A program made the translations under genes and the position numbers. Below, piece by piece: positions 20,041-27,412 of a stretch of DNA of 64,000 nt. The number at the start of each line of letters is the position of its first letter. The stretch's first letter is position 1. Source of the stretch: Cystobacter fuscus (GTDB lineage: Bacteria; Myxococcota; Myxococcia; Myxococcales; Myxococcaceae); NCBI RefSeq assembly GCF_002305875.1, contig NZ_CP022098.1, positions 4,092,001-4,156,000 on the forward strand, given 5' to 3'. The notes below the pieces were generated by a model. The model saw only the letters and a list, made by a program, of their open reading frames with translations, was not told the origin of the DNA and did not search any database.

Positions 20041-20810
20041 AGCTCGTGGATTCGCACTGCCACTTCGATCGTTCCGACGCCGAGCGGGTGAACGTCGCGC
20101 TCGAGCGCGCCCGGGCCGTGGGTCTGGTGCATGCCGTCATCGTCGGCCAGTTCCAGGGGCCGGGAGACTGGGGCGCGGCACTGGAGATCGCCGCCGCCCA
20201 CCCGGACTTCTTCACGCCCACGCTCGGCATCCACCCGCACGACGCGGCGAAGGCCACCGAGGCGGACTTCGAGCACCTGGCGAGCACCTGCGCCCGGCCG
20301 GAGATCAAGGCGGTGGGGGAGGCGGGGCTGGACTACTACTACGACCACTCGCCCCGGGAGGTTCAGGCGCAGGTGTTCCGTCGGCAGTGCGCCCTGGCGC
20401 GCGAGCTGGGCAAACCACTCGTGGTGCATGTGCGCGACGCGCACGAGGACTGCGAGGCCATCCTCAAGGAGGAGGGCGTGCGGCAGGGCGTCATCCACTG
20501 CTTCACCGGGGACACGGACGCGGCGCGGCGCTACCTGGAGCTGGGCTTCCTGCTGTCGCTATCGGGTGTCGTCACCTACAAGAAGACCGAGGCGCTCCAG
20601 GATGCCGTGCGCTTCGCGCCGCTGGAGCGGCTGATGGTGGAGACGGACAGCCCGTACCTGGCGCCGGTGCCCTACCGGGGCAAGAAGAACGAGCCCTCGT
20701 ACGTGGTCGAGACGGCGAAGAAGGTGGCCGAGCTCAAGGGTGTCTCCGTCGAGCAGGTGGCCGAGGTGACGACGGCCAATGCGGCGGCGCTGTTCGGCTT
20801 CCGCGTGTGA
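20037..20810 (+). CDS. TatD family metal-dependent deoxyribonuclease
   Basis: TIM-barrel metal hydrolase of 257 aa, the normal TatD/YcfH length. Metal ligands are visible in order: SHCHFD at residues 6-11, Glu in KAVGEAGLDYYY, His in LVVHVRDAHED, His in VIHCFTGD and Asp in VETDSPYLAP. Family members are 3'-5' exonucleases or DNases working on DNA ends. YcfH-type genes commonly follow metG in bacteria, as here with one HEAT gene between. ATGA overlap with the preceding gene sets the start. Confidence 0.93.
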   Translation: MKLVDSHCHFDRSDAERVNVALERARAVGLVHAVIVGQFQGPGDWGAALEIAAAHPDFFTPTLGIHPHDAAKATEADFEHLASTCARPEIKAVGEAGLDYYYDHSPREVQAQVFRRQCALARELGKPLVVHVRDAHEDCEAILKEEGVRQGVIHCFTGDTDAARRYLELGFLLSLSGVVTYKKTEALQDAVRFAPLERLMVETDSPYLAPVPYRGKKNEPSYVVETAKKVAELKGVSVEQVAEVTTANAAALFGFRV

Positions 20811-20817
20811 GCCCGGC

Positions 20818-21732
20818 TCAATCCAGGAAGCGGCGCTCCCAGCGGCGAAGCTCTTCGGGGACCTCTTCGTTCGGCAGATAGCGTCGTTGATAGAGGAAGG
20901 GCTCCAGGACGCGCGCCAGTTCCCGGTAGGCGGGGAGCGTGCGTCCCTCCTCGATGTCACCGGCGTCAGGATGGGCGCCGAGGGTGACGACGGCCCGCCC
21001 CTCCTCCATTTCCTGAACGGAGATGTCTGGCGAGTGCAAGCGGACTCGGAGGCCCGCGATGCCCCCCAATGCGTCCAGCACGGGAGGGCCCAGGAAGTTC
21101 AGCCAATGCACACCGTTGACCCTCGTTCCAATATCCAGGGTGGGAAGGGCAGAAAGCGCGATGTCCATGCCTGGATACCGGTTCGCTCTCGCGCGAGACA
21201 CCTTCTCCAGAGACAGGAGGTCGTTCTGGGCATGAAGGGAGAGGCCTGCATGGCCAGAGCAGAAAGGAAAGCACGACGCCATTCCCATCACGAGTTCACG
21301 CACTTGCGCGAAACCGCGCTCTTTCAGGTACTCCGTGGGCAGCCAGCAAGACATCGCCGAGACCCATGTCGAAGTGTCTCTGATGAAGGGGAGGGGAGTA
21401 AACGAGCTGCCATGGTAGGTGAAGCGATAGCGAGCTTGGACGGCCGAGGTATCTGCCAGCTCAATATGGGCTTGGGTGGGGTGTCGAAGCTCATCTCGGA
21501 TGAGCTTCCAGGCGGTGGAATCGAGATTTTGCCAGTACCCATCCAGGTCTGCGTACAAGCCAAGCGCACCGGGCTCCACCGCGTTCAGATAAAGTTCGAG
21601 CGAGCGCAGGGCCCCTTCCGCTATCTGCGCGTGAGGGTGCCGTGTATAGATTGTAATGCTGAATCCATCTCGAAGGACCAGAAGTCCCTTCTCTGAATAG
21701 ATGCGAATATGGGGCCAGGGCTCACTATTCAT
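20818..21732 (-). CDS. DUF3396 family protein, putative immunity protein
   Basis: Cytoplasmic protein of 304 aa of the DUF3396 family, which includes type VI effector immunity proteins and is abundant in myxobacteria next to toxin genes. Features: WLPTEYLKERGFAQVRELVMGMA, SLHAQNDLLSLEKV, NRYPGMDIA, and the C-terminal GTRVNGVHWLNFLGPPVLDALGG block. I start at the ATG at 21732 because its ATGA overlaps the end of an upstream reading frame (21729-22114), a typical toxin-immunity coupling. That upstream gene is broken here, so this looks like an orphan immunity gene. It converges on tatD with a 7-bp gap. Confidence 0.75.
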   Translation of the reverse strand: MNSEPWPHIRIYSEKGLLVLRDGFSITIYTRHPHAQIAEGALRSLELYLNAVEPGALGLYADLDGYWQNLDSTAWKLIRDELRHPTQAHIELADTSAVQARYRFTYHGSSFTPLPFIRDTSTWVSAMSCWLPTEYLKERGFAQVRELVMGMASCFPFCSGHAGLSLHAQNDLLSLEKVSRARANRYPGMDIALSALPTLDIGTRVNGVHWLNFLGPPVLDALGGIAGLRVRLHSPDISVQEMEEGRAVVTLGAHPDAGDIEEGRTLPAYRELARVLEPFLYQRRYLPNEEVPEELRRWERRFLD

Positions 21733-22114
21733 GAATGACTCCCAAGCGCGGCATGTCCCGGACGCAGTTTGCTCAGTCGCTCCTCCACGCACTCGAGCGC
21801 CTCTTCATGCAGCTCCGTTCCCAACTGCATGGCCCACGTCATCCCCTTGCTTCTCGCGTTCTTCGCCCATTGCTTGTGCATTCGTCAGCAGTGGGGGTCA
21901 AACCGGCGAAGTCCCCCTCGTGCCGGAGAAGGACTTCCGAACGGGCGATGTCCGCGCATTCTGACAACGTGCGCTCGATGTCGTTTCTCGTCGGAACATC
22001 GAGCGCTACTTTAAGGAATCGCTCCTGCCCGGTGACATCGCACACGCCGGGAGGAGAACGACGAGAGCCCACGCGGCGGCCCTGTTCGAATTGTCTGTGC
22101 TTCGCGATTCGCGT
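21729..22114 (-). pseudogene. Decayed toxin-like gene upstream of the DUF3396 gene
   Basis: Two overlapping frames on the minus strand read as one protein if a frameshift near 21880 is repaired. The first frame (22114 to about 21880, no start codon) gives FLKVALDVPTRNDIERTL and SECADIARSEVLL; the second (about 21881 to 21729) gives HKQWAKNARSKGMTWAMQLG then TELHEEALECVEERLSKL and ends in TGA overlapping the immunity ATG. The N-terminal part is absent: a stop lies at 22115 and the HD-GYP gene begins immediately beyond. In myxobacteria such genes precede DUF3396 and encode polymorphic toxins or lipoproteins; the toxin type cannot be assigned. Confidence 0.55.
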
Positions 22115-22121
22115 TTATTGT

Positions 22122-24077
22122 TCACACCGTGGGCACGTACACCGAGGAGCGGCGGGGGGCGATCCGCTGGGCCAGGGACTCGAGTTCCAGATCCAACTGG
22201 GGCACGTCCAACAGCAGCGAGTCCGGATCGTAGCGGAAGTCGGCCTGGGTGAAGCCCAGCAGCGTCTGCAGGGCCTGCTCGCCGCTCTGTCCCGCCGCGG
22301 AGGCGAAGACGACCCGGCCCTTCTCCAGGTGCAGGAAGCCCTCATGGGCGTGGTACTTGAGGTGGAGCCGCCCCGACTTCTTGCCCCCGCCCAGGCACTT
22401 GAACAGCTCCGGCCCGGGCAGCTCGTCCATGCCTCCGCGCACCACCCGCGCGGGCCCGTTGTGCCGGATGCGATCCTCGTACAGGGTCTTCAGCGTCCGG
22501 GCCGCCTCGGCCAGCGCCGTGGGGGGGAGCACCGCCGTCGCCCCGCACATCATCAACCGCTCGCGCAGGCCCGGGTCCGGATCTCCGAGCACCACCAGGG
22601 GCAGGCCCGCGTGTTCCGCCGAGGCGCGCACCGCCTGCAGCAGGGCCACCACCTCGTCGATGCCGAACTTCAGCCCCACCACCAGCACGTCGCACTCCTG
22701 ATGTGCCAGCGCGTCGTACGCCCCGTCCAGCAGCGACAGCGCATACGCCACCAGCCCCTGCTTCTGCACGGCCTCCAGCAGCCCGGTCCGCGTGCCCTGC
22801 TCGGGCTCCACGATGAAGATCTGCCGGCCGTCGTTGACCAGCCGTTGCCGCAGCAACTCGCCGCTCTGCACCTGCGTGACGATGCTCGCCACCAGCGGAT
22901 CGTACAGCTTCCCGGCGTTCTCCTTCAGGTGCTCGATCGCCCTGGCCTTGCTGTGCAGCTTGCCGAGCGCGTTGGCCGGGTTCTTCGTCAGCTCCAGGTA
23001 GCTGTCCACCGCCGCGAGGATGCGCGCGCCCAGGGTGATGTCGTCGCCCTTGGCTCCCTGGGGCGTGCCCGAGCCGTCATAGGCCTCGTAGAGCTGCGCC
23101 AGCATGGTGTTCACCTGCACCGGCAGGTTCACCGTCTCGAAGAGCTTGGTGGGCACGCGGCAGTAGCGCTTCGCCTCGGCCATCCACTCGGGGTTCACCG
23201 CGTTGCTCGCCAGGCAGAAATGGCGCTCGGCGGGCTTGCCCAGGTCGTGCAGCAGGCCGGCGATGCTCACCGCCGTCACGTCCTTGGGCGCCATGCCCAG
23301 CCGCCGCGCCACCACCGCCGCCTGGCGCGCGAGCTGCGCCGAGTGTCCCCGGTGGTGCTTGTGATCGCGCTCCATCATCGACACCAGGATGTTCAAGGTC
23401 TCGATGTAGTCGCCGTCCGACACGGTGCCGCGCGAGGTGAGGAGCGCATCCCCCCGCGTGCCCGCGCGCGTCTGCGTGCCCGGACGTTGCAGCCGGTTGC
23501 GGGTCTCCGAGTCCAGCCGGAGCTGGAGGCTCGCCTTGGGCGCCGTCCCGGTGGTGCCCTCGAAGGCGGAGGCCATCGCGTTGACGTCCGCGCGCATGTG
23601 GCCGCCCAGCTCCAGCGACGCGAAGGCCGTGGGGTCCCCGTAGTAGTGCTTGCGGATGGCCGCGGCGATGGAGCTGCGCAGGCCCACGTACGCGTAGACC
23701 TCGGCCATGCCCGTCACCAGGGCGATCTCGTCCATCAACTTCTTGTTCTGCGGCTCGGCCGCCACCACCGACAGGAGCTTGCGCTCCGGATCGATCGCCA
23801 GCGGAAGCACGTTCTGCGCCTCCGCCAGCCGCACGGGCACCTTGTCCAGCACCTCGGTGGCGATGCGCGCCTTGGCCAGCTTCTCCGCCGAGACGAAGCG
23901 GGTCTGGAACTCGGCCGCCAGGAATCGCAGCAACCCCGATTCCTGGAGCAGGCCGATCTCCACCAGACAATCCCCCAGCCGGTGGCCGGTGATCTTCTGG
24001 TGCTCCAGCGCCTTCTGGATGGACTCGCTCGTGACCAGGCCCGCTTCGACGAGCCGTTCACCCAGCCGCTTCGGCAT
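22122..24077 (-). CDS. MshEN - HD-GYP-like - receiver-like - DUF4388 signalling protein
   Basis: Cytoplasmic signalling protein of 651 aa. The N-terminus (about 1-150; MPKRLGERLVEAGLVTSESI ... HRLGDCLVEIGLL) is a MshEN/GspE-N domain, of which some members bind c-di-GMP. A HD domain follows (HHRGHSAQLAR, then GLLHDLGK at about 270) with the HD-GYP surroundings, but the GYP loop reads GTP (YDGSGTPQG). A receiver-like alpha/beta domain comes next (CDVLVVGLKFGIDEV, LPLVVLGD), and the C-terminus (about 535-650) is a PatA/DUF4388-type domain. A c-di-GMP-linked role is likely; catalysis is uncertain. It follows the OB/HD gene by 3 bp, so the two are co-transcribed. Confidence 0.82.
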   Translation of the reverse strand: MPKRLGERLVEAGLVTSESIQKALEHQKITGHRLGDCLVEIGLLQESGLLRFLAAEFQTRFVSAEKLAKARIATEVLDKVPVRLAEAQNVLPLAIDPERKLLSVVAAEPQNKKLMDEIALVTGMAEVYAYVGLRSSIAAAIRKHYYGDPTAFASLELGGHMRADVNAMASAFEGTTGTAPKASLQLRLDSETRNRLQRPGTQTRAGTRGDALLTSRGTVSDGDYIETLNILVSMMERDHKHHRGHSAQLARQAAVVARRLGMAPKDVTAVSIAGLLHDLGKPAERHFCLASNAVNPEWMAEAKRYCRVPTKLFETVNLPVQVNTMLAQLYEAYDGSGTPQGAKGDDITLGARILAAVDSYLELTKNPANALGKLHSKARAIEHLKENAGKLYDPLVASIVTQVQSGELLRQRLVNDGRQIFIVEPEQGTRTGLLEAVQKQGLVAYALSLLDGAYDALAHQECDVLVVGLKFGIDEVVALLQAVRASAEHAGLPLVVLGDPDPGLRERLMMCGATAVLPPTALAEAARTLKTLYEDRIRHNGPARVVRGGMDELPGPELFKCLGGGKKSGRLHLKYHAHEGFLHLEKGRVVFASAAGQSGEQALQTLLGFTQADFRYDPDSLLLDVPQLDLELESLAQRIAPRRSSVYVPTV

Positions 24078-24080
24078 ATC

Positions 24081-25061
24081 TCAACCTTCCGTGTCCGAGC
24101 CCTCCTCGGGCTTGGTGGGCTCCGCCTTCGTCGCCGTCAACACGCTGAAGGGCTTGAACGTCAGCTCCTTGGGCACGTTCACCGGCTCGCGCGGCGGCTT
24201 GGGCTCGCGCGCCTCTCGAGGCTCGCGCGCCTCCCGAGGCTCACGCGGCTCCTTGGCCTCCCGCGGCTCGCGCGGCGGACGGGGCTCGCGCGGCGGCTTG
24301 GGCGGACGCTCGGCGCGCTCGGGACGGGCCTCGGCCGGGGTGCCGTCGCCCGAGGGCGCGCCCGCGGACTTCTCCGGCCGCTCCCGGTTCTTCTTCTCCT
24401 TGTCCTTGTTCTTGCGGCGGCCACCGCCCTCCACGGGCGCCCGGCCCCGCGAGGTGGGCGCCGGACCCTTCCAGAGCGAGCGGTTGTAGGACCGGAGGTT
24501 CTCGGTCCACCGATCGTGGGGGTCGCGCTGCATGGCGTCCGTCCAGGCGGCGATGCGCGCGTCGAGCGAGGTGAGCGAGTGGATGATCTGCGCCTCGAGC
24601 GTCACGGGCACCCGGGGCGAGCCGCTCTCCACCTGGCCGAACTGGGCGATGACGAGGTGGGTGAGGTGCTGCTCGAGCAGGGGCGGGAAGTGGGGGATGC
24701 CGAGCGCCTTCTCACGGATCTTCTGCGCCGTGAGCACCAGGTGGCCCACGAGCCGGCCCTCGTCGGTGGGCTCGCCGCCCGCGGAGGTCTCCGCCACCCG
24801 CATCACGTCATGGAGCAGGGCGCCGGCGAGCAGCAGGTCGCGATCCGCCATGGGGTAGTGGTCGGCCACGCGCAGGACGAGCCGCAGCACCGACAGGAGG
24901 TGATCGGCCAGCCCCCCGCGGTAGGAGTGGTGGACGCCCTTGGCGGCGGGCGCGTGCGGCAGGGCCGCGGCGACCTGGGCGTCATCCAGGAAGGCCAGCA
25001 GCAGCGCCTTCACGTTGGGATCGTTCACGCGCTCGGTGACCAGCTCGCGGATCTGCCCCAC
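24081..25061 (-). CDS. HD-domain half of a frameshifted YhaM-like OB/HD protein
   Basis: The 326-aa frame carries the HD phosphohydrolase half of a YhaM-type 3'-5' exoribonuclease: YRGGLADHLLSVLRLV, LLLAGALLHDV and TDEGRLVGHLVLTAQKI. In-frame codons continue upstream of 25061 to about 25200 (ESAAPKRDEARKDEPAARRE), where they meet the OB-fold frame. The normal product is therefore one protein from 25576 to 24081; that span is 1496 nt, one base short of a multiple of three. The C-terminus has a highly charged tail with PRE/ARE repeats (24181-24310). As listed, this piece lacks its OB domain. It is the gene before the HD-GYP gene. Confidence 0.8.
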   Translation of the reverse strand: MGQIRELVTERVNDPNVKALLLAFLDDAQVAAALPHAPAAKGVHHSYRGGLADHLLSVLRLVLRVADHYPMADRDLLLAGALLHDVMRVAETSAGGEPTDEGRLVGHLVLTAQKIREKALGIPHFPPLLEQHLTHLVIAQFGQVESGSPRVPVTLEAQIIHSLTSLDARIAAWTDAMQRDPHDRWTENLRSYNRSLWKGPAPTSRGRAPVEGGGRRKNKDKEKKNRERPEKSAGAPSGDGTPAEARPERAERPPKPPREPRPPREPREAKEPREPREAREPREAREPKPPREPVNVPKELTFKPFSVLTATKAEPTKPEEGSDTEG

Positions 25062-25576
25062 GGCACGAGCGCCTCCGGGGCCCTCGCCACCCTTGGCGGG
25101 AGCGGACTCCTCGCGCCGGGCGGCCGGCTCGTCCTTGCGGGCCTCGTCGCGCTTGGGCGCGGCGGACTCCTCGGGGGCGGCGGCGGCCGGGGCGGGGGTG
25201 CCGGTGGGGGCTCGAACTCCTTGGGGTCGAGCGGCTCGGGATCCAGCTTCTCGAGCGCCTCGATGACGACCTGCGTCTTGCCATGGAAGGCGATGACGTG
25301 GCCGTGCACGAGCGCGTAGTCGCCCGTGGAGAAGGTGGGCTCGAGGGCGTCGACCTTGTCGAAGACGCGCGCGTCGATCTCACCGCTCTTGTCGGTGAGC
25401 ACGAGCGAGAGGAACACCTTGCCACTGCGCGCGGTGACGCGGTTCTTCTGCGCCACGCGGAAGACGGTGTGGACGGGGTCCTTCTCGCGGAGATCCTTCG
25501 CGTACACCTTGCGCACCGTTTCCACGGAGGCCTCGGAGGCGGAGGAGGAAGTTGCCTGATTGTTGTCGGTCGTCAT
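25025..25576 (-). CDS. OB-fold half of the frameshifted YhaM-like protein
   Basis: The first 110 residues form an OB-fold nucleic-acid-binding domain (VYAKDLREKDPVHTVFRVAQ, GKVFLSLVLTDKSGEIDARV, TGDYALVHGHVIAFHGK), as at the N-terminus of YhaM family nucleases. After DPKEFEPPPAP the frame runs through a C-rich segment and reads Pro/Arg-rich shadow sequence to a stop at 25025. A missing base in the C/G run around 25175-25205 explains the switch to the HD frame. I start at the ATG at 25576 (MTTDNNQ). Whether the indel is real or a homopolymer sequencing error cannot be told from the sequence. Confidence 0.78.
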   Translation of the reverse strand: MTTDNNQATSSSASEASVETVRKVYAKDLREKDPVHTVFRVAQKNRVTARSGKVFLSLVLTDKSGEIDARVFDKVDALEPTFSTGDYALVHGHVIAFHGKTQVVIEALEKLDPEPLDPKEFEPPPAPPPRPPPPPRSPPRPSATRPARTSRPPGARSPLPPRVARAPEALVPWGRSASWSPSA

Positions 25577-25723
25577 GATCTCGGCGCGGCACACTACCAC
25601 CACCGGGGCGGAGTGGATGCGCTCCGTGTCCTTTCTTCCCGGGGGATCGCGTTGCCCTCGCCGACCCTACCTCGCCGGACGTGCCGCGCGCCGTGCGTGG
25701 GGACGTCACGGCGCGTCAGTGCG

Positions 25724-26863
25724 TCAGCTCGCCTCGAGCGCGATGCCCGACAGGTAGTCGGTGGCGGAGAAGCCCACCAGGGTGGGGTGATCCGGCGGCA
25801 GGCCGAAGCGGGCGATGCGGAAGCTGCGGCGCTCCTCCTGCTCGCACGCCTCGGCCACCAGGTTGTCGAAGCCGCCCATGGGCAGGGGCGGGTGGTAGCC
25901 GACGATGAGGATGACGCCGCCGTGGCGGGTGGCGCGCAGGCCCAGGCGCACCAGCTCGACGAAGGTCTCCGAGGAGGTCGCATCGGGGGTGTCCAGCAGC
26001 ACCAGATCGAAGGTGTCCTGAACGCCGTGGAGCACGTCGAGTGCGTTGCCGCGCTCCACCTGGAGCCGGCCCAGCAGGCCATTGGCCTCGCCGTTCTCGC
26101 GCGCCAGGTCCGCCGTGTCCGCGTCGCTGTCGAAGGCGAGGATGGAGCGGGCGCCATGGCGTCCGGCGTGGACGAAGAGCCCACCCACGTGGCAGCTCGG
26201 ATCCAACACCCGCGCGCCCTGGGAGAGCCGGGCCAGGAAGCGGCGCAGCTCACGCTGATCGTACGGGTAGCCCACGCCCGAGCCGTATTGCAGGTCCACC
26301 GTGAAGCGGGCGCCCAGCTCCAGCACGCGCGTCCAGCGGGGAGGGGTGCCGTGCAGCACGTGGGGGCGCTGCGAGGGCAGGCCCAGTTGGCGGCGCCGGG
26401 GCGTGTCGTTGCGCAGCAGCACGGACTCCGCGCCGCTCACCTCGACGAGGGCGCGGGTGATTTCCTGCAGCCGGGCGTCCATGGCGCGCGTGAGCGTCTG
26501 GACGACGAGGTGCCGGTCATACCTGTCCACGATGAGCCCGGGCAGCGCGTCCCCATCGTCGTTGATGACGCGGCAGAAGCGCGGATCGTCCACGGTGAGC
26601 GCGCGGCGCTCGAAGGCGTGGCGCACGTGACGGGGAATGAGGCCCTCGGCGGTCTCGTCGGCATAGCCCAGGCGGCGCACCGCGTAGGAGGCCTCGAGGT
26701 CCACGTCCGCCAGGCCGAGCAGCTGGCCCTGCTCGTCCCTCAGCTGGACGGCTTCGCCCAGCGCGGGCGTCCCCTCGATGGAGACGATGTCCTCCCGGCG
26801 AACCCAGGGGGCTCCGTGCTTCAGCCTTCGTGCCGCTTCTCGGGACAGATAGGTGTTGACCAA
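25724..26863 (-). CDS. Class I SAM-dependent methyltransferase, RlmI-like
   Basis: Cytoplasmic protein of 379 aa with the RlmI/YccW layout: N-terminal PUA-like domain (about 1-75, HGAPWVRREDI), an EEHEE-like middle region (FCRVINDDGDALPGLIVDRY) and a Rossmann methyltransferase domain (YPYDQRELRRFL, ARVLDPSCHVGGLFVHAG, LAFDSDADTADLARENGEANGL). RlmI methylates C1962 of 23S rRNA. Here the usual LDPPxF motif reads LDTPDA, so this may be a divergent paralogue with another substrate. Single gene; a hydrophobic GYF-like protein gene lies upstream. Confidence 0.82.
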   Translation of the reverse strand: MVNTYLSREAARRLKHGAPWVRREDIVSIEGTPALGEAVQLRDEQGQLLGLADVDLEASYAVRRLGYADETAEGLIPRHVRHAFERRALTVDDPRFCRVINDDGDALPGLIVDRYDRHLVVQTLTRAMDARLQEITRALVEVSGAESVLLRNDTPRRRQLGLPSQRPHVLHGTPPRWTRVLELGARFTVDLQYGSGVGYPYDQRELRRFLARLSQGARVLDPSCHVGGLFVHAGRHGARSILAFDSDADTADLARENGEANGLLGRLQVERGNALDVLHGVQDTFDLVLLDTPDATSSETFVELVRLGLRATRHGGVILIVGYHPPLPMGGFDNLVAEACEQEERRSFRIARFGLPPDHPTLVGFSATDYLSGIALEAS

Positions 26864-27021
26864 GTTCGTCCTCCCCTCGGCGTCGGCCGAATGACGCGCT
26901 CCGAATGTTCCGCACTGAAAGGAACAGTCGTTGACGGGAGGACGATTTCGGTCTCGGGCGCCAAACGCCGCGCTGGAGGGAAGGGGAGCAGGCGGGGCGG
27001 AACGCTCGGCTGGATGGCCGC

Positions 27022-27393
27022 TCAGCTCCGGGGAGCGCCCGGCCGCTTGAATGCCTTGTAGGTGACGCGGGTGAGCAGCGCGCTCGTGGCCAGGGCGAGC
27101 ACGATGCCCAGGGCGCGCCGGGGCCAGGAGTCGCTGGCGATGAGCATGAGCGCCCAGAAGGCCAGCAGCACCGAGCCCACCACGGTCATCCCCTGGGTCC
27201 GGGCCTTCCAGCCCCGGGCGGGAGGTTTCGCGCGGGCGAGCACGGGGATGGTCGAGGCCTTGCGCCAGAGGGTCTGTCCCTCCTCGCGCACCTCGTCATC
27301 GGGGCCCACGAGGCCCTGCATGTACGCCAACTCCACCTCCCTGAAAGAGAGGTAGTCCAGCTCTCCGTCCGGCGTACGTACGTGGTAGCGCAT
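27022..27393 (-). CDS. Small membrane protein with GYF_2-like N-terminal domain
   Basis: Protein of 123 aa. Residues 1-50 (MRYHVRTPDGELDYLSFREV ... GLVGPDDEVREEGQTLWRKA) resemble the GYF_2/DUF4339 fold, a presumed peptide-binding module with tryptophan near its end. Two transmembrane helices follow (GMTVVGSVLLAFWALMLIA; ALGIVLALATSALLT). The ATG at 27393 is preceded by GGGAGGG; the frame upstream overlaps the flavoprotein end and is not convincing. Function unknown. It overlaps no neighbour and starts 19 bp past the stop of the flavoprotein gene. Confidence 0.7.
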   Translation of the reverse strand: MRYHVRTPDGELDYLSFREVELAYMQGLVGPDDEVREEGQTLWRKASTIPVLARAKPPARGWKARTQGMTVVGSVLLAFWALMLIASDSWPRRALGIVLALATSALLTRVTYKAFKRPGAPRS

Positions 27394-27412
27394 CGTGCCC
27401 TCCCGGGTCGAG

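Noticed and set aside
24181-24310. Possible tandem repeat or CRISPR-like array
   Set aside because: The periodicity is coding: PRE/ARE/PPREP repeats in the charged tail of the HD protein. No spacers and no cas genes.
21735-25319. 1194-codon plus-strand open frame
   Set aside because: Shadow of the HD-GYP and HD genes; composition is Arg/His/Gln/Leu-rich without domains, while the minus strand has clear HD, MshEN and DUF4388 sequence.
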